The translations under genes and the position numbers were made by a program. The notes under the pieces were generated by a model. The model did not search any database. It was not told where the DNA came from and worked only from the letters and a program-made list of their open reading frames with translations. DNA of 19,760 bases from an uncultured Methanobrevibacter sp. (GTDB taxonomy: Archaea; Methanobacteriota; Methanobacteria; Methanobacteriales; Methanobacteriaceae): contig CACZPT010000066.1 of the NCBI GenBank assembly GCA_902783085.1, positions 1 through 19,760 of the forward strand, read 5' to 3'. Below, piece after piece: positions 1 to 6,887 of this stretch. How positions within the stretch are numbered: position 1 is the stretch's first letter; the number at the start of each line of letters is the position of its first letter.

Positions 1-654
1 CCATGCAACATCACAAGACGGAATTGAAATATCAAAAGTGTTGTTTTCAACTGATACATCATCTGAATCAATTATACGAATAGCATTGTTAACTGCATTA
101 CCATCAGATTTACCAACATAAGTAAATACATTGGTAATTAGCTCTAAATTATTAACAGAATCTGCATAAATTGCAAATAGAGTAGCTCCTTCGGCACCAC
201 TAACATCAATTACAGAATCTTTAATTGAAATATTATTAATTTCTGTAATAGAGATTGCAATTCCATCAAAATTTTGATTAATAATCCATAAATCCGTAAC
301 CTGTGAATTATCACTTCCTTCCATGAAACAAAATGTGGAATTACTAATTACATTAAATGATGAATTAGAAGTGATTGTTAACTGTTTATCAAACATGAAT
401 GTTTTATTTGCAATATTTCCAAATCTTATTGTATCTCCATCAGAAATATTGGAATTTTCTAGTATAAACCCAGTAGTACTATTGAAATAAGTATCATAAT
501 TACTATCATCAATAACATATTCACTAGATACTACAGCACTTGCATCTTGTAAAACATCAATATCATTGTCAGCAGTAGTGTTTTCCTGTGCACTTACTGC
601 ACCGACAGATAATACTAATAATATTAAAAATACGGATAGATACCTATATTTCAT
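1..654 (-). CDS. Secreted adhesin-like protein, N-terminal part (cut by window edge)
   Basis: The reading frame is open from an ATG at 654 to the window edge, 218 codons with no stop, so the C-terminus lies outside. Residues 1-22 form a clear signal peptide: a basic MKYRYL start, a long Leu/Val/Ile core and an A-V-S-A cleavage-like end. The mature part is rich in Asn, Ser, Asp and Ile. It has short strand-turn units (for example NNISIKDSVIDVSG and DDVSVENNTFDIS) typical of right-handed parallel beta-helix adhesin-like proteins of Methanobrevibacter. A strong Shine-Dalgarno sequence (GGGAGG) sits 10 bases before the ATG. No catalytic motif is visible. It presumably acts at the cell surface; its binding partner cannot be told from this fragment. 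The gene follows hef in the same direction, but a terminator-like hairpin and about 175 bases separate them, so I read it as a separate transcription unit. Confidence 0.85.
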   Translation of the reverse strand, partial: MKYRYLSVFLILLVLSVGAVSAQENTTADNDIDVLQDASAVVSSEYVIDDSNYDTYFNSTTGFILENSNISDGDTIRFGNIANKTFMFDKQLTITSNSSFNVISNSTFCFMEGSDNSQVTDLWIINQNFDGIAISITEINNISIKDSVIDVSGAEGATLFAIYADSVNNLELITNVFTYVGKSDGNAVNNAIRIIDSDDVSVENNTFDISIPSCDVAW

Positions 655-663
655 AAAATGTTA

Positions 664-712
664 TCCTCCCTTTATATTTAAAACAAATAATAAATAAAAC
701 TTAATTTAAGTT
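664..712 (-). promoter_or_regulatory. Likely promoter region and ribosome binding site of the adhesin-like gene
   Basis: On the minus strand, GGGAGG (complement of 665-670) is a good ribosome binding site 10 bases before the ATG at 654. About 51 bases before the ATG is an AT-only TATA-like stretch inside a near-perfect inverted repeat: AACTTAA, one base, TTAAGTT (698-712). The same spacing of about 51 bases from TATA-like box to ATG recurs for two other genes in this window. The box assignment is by eye only. The overlap of the inverted repeat with it could reflect an operator or merely AT-rich sequence. Confidence 0.35.
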
Positions 713-789
713 ATCAGCGGGGAAATTAAGTAAAACTTATTATGAATAATATTTATGTTAGATTATACTAATAAATATTACTAAAAGCG

Positions 790-812
790 AAAAAAATTCA
801 ATTTAAATTGAA
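790..812 (-). terminator. Hairpin plus T-tract terminator of hef
   Basis: A perfect 16-base palindrome (797-812, TTCAATTT/AAATTGAA) lies 17 bases after the hef stop codon. On the minus strand it is followed directly by seven T residues (complement of 790-796). As RNA it would form a 6-base-pair stem with a UUAA loop and then a U-tract, the layout of an intrinsic terminator. Archaeal termination depends mainly on the U-tract. Confidence 0.6.
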
Positions 813-829
813 AAATAAGACAAATTAGA

Positions 830-3148
830 TTAAAGGAGTTTTTTTTCTTTAATTTCTTTTTTGAAATATAAATATTTAGATTCAATTACTTTTCTAATTT
901 CACTAGCAGTTATCTTACCAATACCATCAACCTCAATCAATTCACTTTCAGATGCATTAATAACATTTGAAACAGAACCAAAGTGTTCAAGCAGGTTTTT
1001 AGCATTTACAGGTCCAATATTCGGTAAAGATTCAATTATGAAAAGTTGTTGTTCCCACAAACTAACTGGCTTTTTATCTGTTCTAATCTGAATAGGAATC
1101 TTTTCACCATTCTGTTCACGAATAGCTATCCTTTTTATCATAGCCGCAGTATCTTGAGCATCACGAGTTGGGATGATACTAATACCAAAATCAAGTGCAA
1201 TTGATGCAATAGTTCCTCTAATAGCATTAGGATTAACCATACCAGAATATAAATCATCCCCCTCTAAAATAAGTAATGGTCTTTTAAACTCTTGTGAAAG
1301 CTCACGCGCTTGTTTAAACAAACGTTTATCAATCATAGAACTAACAAAGTCTTTAGCAGTTTTTCTTTCAATTGCTACTTCATCACTAACCTGATAATCT
1401 CCAACAGCCATTGAACTAATTTTAACATTCATATCCATTTGAGATAAATATCTTATTACTTTAGAGTTTCCTTCACGAGAATCAGCATAAACTAATGGAA
1501 AAGAATCTTTTTTAGGATTTTCACGAACAGTAATATGTTTTTCATTATCCATCCTTAAAGTAGCAGATTCATTTAATTCCTTTAAAATCTCTGGATTAAT
1601 AAGTTGATTTTTCATATTATCTTCTTTTCTAACAGAAGACCAATAATAAGCCTCATCCCGTGTTCCAGTAGTAATTAAAACTTTAACTCGACCAGTCCTT
1701 TTACGTCCTGTCCTTCCACGTCTTTGAATCATCCGCACTTCAGAAGGAACAGGTTCATATAATACAACCAAATCAACTGCAGGAATATCAATACCCTCCT
1801 CAGCAACACTAGTTGAAATTAAAACATCATATTCACCCATTTTAAATGCCTTAATAATCTCTTTTTGTTGTTTTTGAGTTAATCCTTTTTTACCATCTTT
1901 ACTAGCTTGACCAAAGAACATAGCAGATTTAATACCTTCTTTTTCAAGTTTTTTATGAATCATTTCCAAAGTATCTCTAAATTGAGTAAAAACAATAATT
2001 TTAGAAGCTTTTTTATCTTTTTTATCCCCATATCTTGTAGATTGGAGAGTTGTTTGACCATCAGCAGCACCTAATTCTTTTTTTAGTATTTCAGCGATTT
2101 TTTTAAGTTTAGGATGTTCCCAACCATTTTTTTTTTCATTTGAAGATAATCTAACAGCTCTTGAAAAATTATTATCTTGCATTAAAGACCTAGAAGCTTT
2201 AGTCTTTTTTTTACGTAATCTATCAACATATCTATTGAAAGGATGAATTCCCTGAGTTTCAATAAGTTCTTGAGCATGCTGAATATTAATAACTGCACTT
2301 AAAATAGAAATAGCATGGAATAACTCCTTATTTGGATTAGTATTTCTTGCAATTTCGCCTTGAATGCGACTTCTTGCTTTTAAAATATCAACTTTAGAAA
2401 CAGACACTGTTTTAATAATACTCATATTTTTTAAAGCTTTAAGACGTGTTTTAAGTGATTTATCTAAAGAAGTTTTGATTTTTTCAAGTTCGGAACTCAT
2501 TTTAACCCGAACCCAATCAATCTCAACTGGATTAAAATAAGGTTTAACATCACGATCATTTTCAGTTTTAACAACAATGTTTTGAATATAAAGATTCCTA
2601 CTTACTTCTTTTATTTTTGATTTATCAGAACCAGGTGAAGCAGTTAAACCTAAAATTAAATTATAATTAGATTCTTTTACATATCTAGATGCTAAATAAA
2701 CATAAGAATAAGATCCAACACCATGATGACATTCATCAAAAACAATTAATGACACACTACTTAAATCATATCTACCATTCAATAAATCAGACTCTATTGT
2801 TTGTGGTGTTGCAGAGATAATTCTAGATTCCTCCCATCTTTTTACTCTATCATCTGTTTTAATAGAACCTGTAATAGATGAGCAAGGCAAAGTTAAGAAT
2901 TCTTTAAAACTAGCTTCATGCTGAATAGCTAATGGTTTACTTGGTGATAATATTAAAACTTTAGAATTTTTAACTTTTTGAAGACGATCTGCCGCAACTA
3001 AAATAGCTACAATAGTTTTACCTAAAGCTGTTGGTGCAACAACCATTGTATTTCCTTTTTTTAAAACATCCCCTGCCAATACTTGCTGATAAAGTCTTGA
3101 TTCAATCGAATCTTTTTTGATTAATGGATGTTTAATATAAGTAGTCAT
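830..3148 (-). CDS. hef: Hef: XPF/FANCM-family DEAH-type helicase fused to structure-specific nuclease
   Basis: At 772 residues this matches the euryarchaeal Hef family, which unwinds and cuts stalled replication forks and flap structures. The N-terminal superfamily 2 helicase shows Walker A (APTALGKT, residues 38-45), a DECH box (138-141), motif III-like TASPG (169-173) and motif VI QRRGRTGR (475-482). A Lys-rich helical insertion (about 215-340) separates the two RecA-like lobes. The C-terminal ERCC4/XPF nuclease has DSREG (556-560), GDY (583-585) and ERKTAKDF (594-601), so the nuclease residues are intact. Two helix-hairpin-helix motifs follow (LPNIGPVNAKNLL, 708-720, and VDGIGKITASEI, 740-751). 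The linker between helicase and nuclease is short, roughly 40 residues. The ATG at 3148 is preceded by an AGGT ribosome-binding-like sequence at suitable spacing. The gene is transcribed divergently from the restriction-modification gene and looks monocistronic. Confidence 0.95.
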   Translation of the reverse strand: MTTYIKHPLIKKDSIESRLYQQVLAGDVLKKGNTMVVAPTALGKTIVAILVAADRLQKVKNSKVLILSPSKPLAIQHEASFKEFLTLPCSSITGSIKTDDRVKRWEESRIISATPQTIESDLLNGRYDLSSVSLIVFDECHHGVGSYSYVYLASRYVKESNYNLILGLTASPGSDKSKIKEVSRNLYIQNIVVKTENDRDVKPYFNPVEIDWVRVKMSSELEKIKTSLDKSLKTRLKALKNMSIIKTVSVSKVDILKARSRIQGEIARNTNPNKELFHAISILSAVINIQHAQELIETQGIHPFNRYVDRLRKKKTKASRSLMQDNNFSRAVRLSSNEKKNGWEHPKLKKIAEILKKELGAADGQTTLQSTRYGDKKDKKASKIIVFTQFRDTLEMIHKKLEKEGIKSAMFFGQASKDGKKGLTQKQQKEIIKAFKMGEYDVLISTSVAEEGIDIPAVDLVVLYEPVPSEVRMIQRRGRTGRKRTGRVKVLITTGTRDEAYYWSSVRKEDNMKNQLINPEILKELNESATLRMDNEKHITVRENPKKDSFPLVYADSREGNSKVIRYLSQMDMNVKISSMAVGDYQVSDEVAIERKTAKDFVSSMIDKRLFKQARELSQEFKRPLLILEGDDLYSGMVNPNAIRGTIASIALDFGISIIPTRDAQDTAAMIKRIAIREQNGEKIPIQIRTDKKPVSLWEQQLFIIESLPNIGPVNAKNLLEHFGSVSNVINASESELIEVDGIGKITASEIRKVIESKYLYFKKEIKEKKLL

Positions 3149-3181
3149 AGTAAAACCTGCATGTTTATACTTAAAAAATCA

Positions 3182-3232
3182 TGAAAAACTACACGAAAAT
3201 TGGCAAGTTTTTCAGTTCAAATTAATATAATA
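3182..3232 (-). promoter_or_regulatory. Candidate hef promoter with a 9-bp inverted repeat
   Basis: A perfect inverted repeat, TGAAAAACT (3182-3190) and AGTTTTTCA (3206-3214), is separated by 15 bases and lies 34-66 bases before the hef ATG. Just upstream on the minus strand is a TATA-like sequence (TTATTATATTAAT, about 3219-3231). With the usual distance of about 25 bases from TATA box to start, transcription would begin within the spacer of the repeat. That is a common place for archaeal repressor operators. The repeat is seen directly; its role is inference. Confidence 0.4.
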
Positions 3233-3373
3233 ACATTATTAATTTAGCTATATAAATAAATTTAGTGAGAGCATTTGAGAAGTAATATTTTAAATTATTA
3301 TTAACTATTTCCAAGTATTAAGATATAATTATATGAAATTAATTACATACTAAGTCTTTATAGATGAATCGCC

Positions 3374-3440
3374 ACAATATAACCAAGTTTAGACAATATA
3401 ACTAAGTTAAAGCAATATTATGATGAAGTTATAAATAATT
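3374..3440 (+). promoter_or_regulatory. Tandem ~20-bp repeats beside a TATA-like box upstream of the restriction-modification gene
   Basis: Two tandem near-identical units occur, ACAATATAACCAAGTTTAG (3374-3392) and ACAATATAACTAAGTTAAAG (3393-3412), followed by a degenerate third copy (3413-3433, sharing CAATAT and AAGTTAT). A TATA-like GTTATAAATAATT starts at 3429, about 60-70 bases before the ATG at 3498. A repeat spacing of 19-20 bases is close to two helical turns, so a protein binding each copy would sit on one face of the DNA. The 349-base gap between hef and this gene shows no other gene or RNA that I can recognise. Confidence 0.4.
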
Positions 3441-3497
3441 AAACTATTTTAACGATATCACACATATAAGATAAATAGCTATAGTGAGTGGGTTAAT

Positions 3498-6400
3498 ATG
3501 ACTTCTGAAGCTATGATTGAAAATAATTTGTTCAACAATAAGAAGATGGAAGAGTTTATAGAATTATATGATGATGCACTTACAGTACAAGCTGATTGCG
3601 ACCCAATCAGCTATTGGATAAAAAAATTAGACCAAGATGAACTAAAAAATGAAAAATCAAACTACATAAAATTCTTTAAAATCATTTTAGAGAACATATT
3701 AGGCTATGAATTCACAGACATACAATATGAAGAAAACATTGGCGATGAAGGCAGACCAGTAGAATTCACATTAAAAAAAGACGGCAAAGATTATGTTGTT
3801 GTTGAACTAAAAGGTACAACATGCAAAGACCTTAACAAAAGATATAACAGAGAACAATCCCCAATCGAGCAAGTAACTAATTATGCAAGCATTAAAGAAG
3901 AAACACAATGGGCATTCGTATCCAATTATAACGAATTCAGATTTTTCAATCCAAGTTACAGAGAGAAGTACATATCATTTAAATTCAAACAATTAACCGA
4001 CCCAAATGTACTTAAAAAATTCTTACTCATATTTAGTAAATTCTCCCTAATAGATAAAGACATACCCCAAACACTTCTAAAAGAAACAAAAGTCATAGAA
4101 CGAGAGTTAGAAGATGAATTTTACAAGCTATTCAGCGAAACAAGACTAATGCTCATAAAAGAACTAGAACATTCATCAAATAACATAGACAGGATAGAAG
4201 CTATTAGATTAGCACAACTAATACTAAATAGATTCATATTTCTTTGCTTTGCTGAGGACCTAAGATTAATACCAACAGAAACAACAGCAGATGTAATATT
4301 AACACCAATAAAACATAAAAACCTGTTTGAATTCACCATGTGGGACAGATTAAACGAACTATTTAGATTCGCCGACAAAGGTAATACAGAACGTGGAATT
4401 AGCGCATTCAATGGAGGACTCTTTAAAGAAAGCTTAAGACATCTAGAAATAAGAGATAAAGTGGAAGACCTAACATTCTTTGATGATTGCTACAAAACAT
4501 GGAAATTTAAAGAAAAATATGAAGAAATTGAATCATTACTTGGTGTTTACAAAGATACACTAAATCCAATCTACAAAAACTTATTACTCATATCTTCATT
4601 TGATTTTGGTTCAGAATTAAGTGTAAATATACTAGGACATATATTTGAAAACAGTATTGGTGATATAGAAGAATTAAAAGATGAAACAACGGAAAGAAGA
4701 AAAAAAGACGGTGTATTTTACACTCCCGAGTATATAACTGAATATATGTGTAGAAACACCATAATCCCTTATTTAAGCATTAGTGGTAAAGCCAATACAA
4801 CACATGAATTAATAAGTGAATATGAAGATTCAAATTCATTAGATGAACTAGATAAAAAATTAAAAGAAATAAAAATCATAGATATCAGTTGTGGAAGTGG
4901 TGCATTCTTAAATAAAGCAGTAGACATATTATTTGAAATTCACAAAGCATATCATGACAGCAAATATGCAAATGATTCATCACTTAATAGATATTTTGAT
5001 AGTTTAGATAGTAGAAAACAAATTATCATCAACAACATTTTTGGAGTTGATGTTAATGAAGAATCCGTTGAAATCACAAAATTATCATTATTTTTAAAAT
5101 TGGCTACATCTACTGGAGTTAGGCAAGGTTTTAAACTTCCTAATTTAGATAAAAATATTAAATGCGGTAATTCTCTAATAGATGATGAAAATATTGTTGG
5201 AGATAAAGCTTTTAACTGGAGAATTGATTTTAAGGAAATTAATAATGCTAAATTTGACATTGTCATTGGCAATCCACCTTATATTAAAGCAGACTTACAA
5301 GATGACCATTATCAAAATCAAAGAACTTTTTTAAAAAAATCAAAAGATTATGAAACATTATATGAAAAATGGGATTATTATATAGCATTTATTGAAAAAG
5401 GACTGAAAATACTTAAAAAAAAAGGTTATTTGTCTTATATCATATCAAATTCATATAATACATCTAAAGCTTCTAAAAAATCTAAAGAATACATTAACAA
5501 TAATTTTAATCTTAAACAATTAGATTTTTTTAAAAATATGGGAGTTTTTAAAGGTGTTGGTGTTGAAAGCTTAATCATTACAGTAAAAAATGAAAAAAAT
5601 AATGAATTAACTAAAAGAATTGTTCACAATGGTTCATTTGAAAATATTTCAATATTGAATTACACCAATGACATTAATAAAATTTACAAAACTGAAGACA
5701 CACTAGAGTTAGATAAATATTTCAAAAATACGACATTACTAGGGGATATCTGTTTTATTAGTGTAGGAATGGTTTTAAATGCTCATGAAAAAATAGCTAA
5801 AGGAGAATTTAAAAAAGATGATTTAATTTCTGATATTGAAACCGAAATTAATATTAAACCTTATATCGAAGGAAAAGACATTAGAAAATATAAAATAAAT
5901 AGAACTAGATATTTAGAATGGAATACTGATAGAGTTCCATCAAAAATAAGAAGACCCACATTTCCTGAATTGTATATTTATCCCAAATTAATTAGAGGCA
6001 AAACAAATCAAGGAATATATGATGATACTGGTTTAGTTACTAATGATAGTTGCTATATTTCTGTTTTATATCATTCACTTAAAGAAGTAAACAATAAAAG
6101 CATTACTAATAGTATTAAAAAATGGTCGGAAAAATCTCGTAAAGAATTAGAAAGCATATCTAAAAACTTTGATTTAAAGTATATCCAAGCAATAATGAAT
6201 TCTAATCTATGTAAATACTATTTAAACACCATCCGAACCCATAGAATTAAATATTATACAAGCTCTAATGAATTAAAATTAATGCCAATTAAAAACTTAG
6301 ATTTAGAAAAACAACATGAAATAGCTTCTTATGTTGATGACATAAGTTATGCAAATATTAAATTATTTAATGAAATTAATTCATTCCATAAATGGTTACT

Positions 6401-6677
6401 AAGAAACTATGACATTTCAAAATTATCAAATAAACTTGAAAACTACTATGAAATGAATTTTGAAGACTTTTTAAAAGAAATTAATAAAAAAATTAAAATT
6501 CCAAGAAGAAAACAGCAAGAATTATTAGAAAATGAATTTAAGGAAAGCCTAGCCACTATAAAACCATTACAAAATAAAATTCAAGAACTAGAAACAGAAA
6601 TCAATCAATTAGTCTATTCATTATATGATTTGACTTCCGAAGACATAGCTATTATCGAAAACAGTTTCCAAGAGTAA
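3498..6677 (+). CDS. Single-chain type IIG-like restriction-modification enzyme (nuclease-adenine methyltransferase-specificity)
   Basis: The protein has 1059 residues. Its N-terminus carries a PD-(D/E)XK-like nuclease site: P87-V88-E89 on one strand and E103-L-K105 (VVELKG) on the next. A helical region (about 190-400) leads to an N6-adenine methyltransferase with motif X FYTP (407-410), the AdoMet-binding DISCGSGAF (462-470), motif II around GVDVNEES (516-523) and catalytic NPPY (592-595). The remainder (about 740-1059) resembles the TaqI/Eco57I-type target-recognition region and ends in a Gln/Glu/Lys-rich probable coiled coil (about 1000-1045). Cutting and m6A protection would thus reside in one polypeptide, as in Eco57I/MmeI-like enzymes; no separate R, M or S subunit is nearby. 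The recognition site cannot be predicted from sequence. Start: ATG at 3498 with a purine-rich GTGAGTGGG just upstream. Codon use differs between the first and later parts. A non-cutting orphan methylase is less likely because the nuclease residues are present. Confidence 0.85.
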   Translation: MTSEAMIENNLFNNKKMEEFIELYDDALTVQADCDPISYWIKKLDQDELKNEKSNYIKFFKIILENILGYEFTDIQYEENIGDEGRPVEFTLKKDGKDYVVVELKGTTCKDLNKRYNREQSPIEQVTNYASIKEETQWAFVSNYNEFRFFNPSYREKYISFKFKQLTDPNVLKKFLLIFSKFSLIDKDIPQTLLKETKVIERELEDEFYKLFSETRLMLIKELEHSSNNIDRIEAIRLAQLILNRFIFLCFAEDLRLIPTETTADVILTPIKHKNLFEFTMWDRLNELFRFADKGNTERGISAFNGGLFKESLRHLEIRDKVEDLTFFDDCYKTWKFKEKYEEIESLLGVYKDTLNPIYKNLLLISSFDFGSELSVNILGHIFENSIGDIEELKDETTERRKKDGVFYTPEYITEYMCRNTIIPYLSISGKANTTHELISEYEDSNSLDELDKKLKEIKIIDISCGSGAFLNKAVDILFEIHKAYHDSKYANDSSLNRYFDSLDSRKQIIINNIFGVDVNEESVEITKLSLFLKLATSTGVRQGFKLPNLDKNIKCGNSLIDDENIVGDKAFNWRIDFKEINNAKFDIVIGNPPYIKADLQDDHYQNQRTFLKKSKDYETLYEKWDYYIAFIEKGLKILKKKGYLSYIISNSYNTSKASKKSKEYINNNFNLKQLDFFKNMGVFKGVGVESLIITVKNEKNNELTKRIVHNGSFENISILNYTNDINKIYKTEDTLELDKYFKNTTLLGDICFISVGMVLNAHEKIAKGEFKKDDLISDIETEINIKPYIEGKDIRKYKINRTRYLEWNTDRVPSKIRRPTFPELYIYPKLIRGKTNQGIYDDTGLVTNDSCYISVLYHSLKEVNNKSITNSIKKWSEKSRKELESISKNFDLKYIQAIMNSNLCKYYLNTIRTHRIKYYTSSNELKLMPIKNLDLEKQHEIASYVDDISYANIKLFNEINSFHKWLLRNYDISKLSNKLENYYEMNFEDFLKEINKKIKIPRRKQQELLENEFKESLATIKPLQNKIQELETEINQLVYSLYDLTSEDIAIIENSFQE

Positions 6678-6854
6678 GTTTGTAATTGCATAATTAATTA
6701 AATGCATATATATCCAGCCTCAATAAATAAGGATATTTTATATGTGATTCAATAATATGAAAGATAGCTATTAAAATATCGAAGTTATTAATGTAACTAT
6801 ATAAATAATTTATCATGAAATTAAGTATTAGATATTGAAAATTAGAAATAAAAT

Positions 6855-6887
6855 ATGAAAAAAAGTTGAGAAATTTAATCTCAACTT
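6855..6887 (-). terminator. Hairpin plus T-tract terminator of the C69 peptidase operon
   Basis: AAGTTGAG (6863-6870) and CTCAACTT (6880-6887) form a perfect 8-base-pair stem with a 9-base loop. On the minus strand a T-run follows at once. The stop codon of the peptidase gene (6881-6883) lies inside the stem. The remaining bases to the end of the convergent restriction-modification gene (6678-6854) are AT-rich and show no gene. Confidence 0.65.

Noticed and set aside
3498..6677. PglX of a BREX system
   Set aside because: No other BREX genes are nearby and the protein has its own N-terminal nuclease site, which fits a stand-alone type IIG enzyme.
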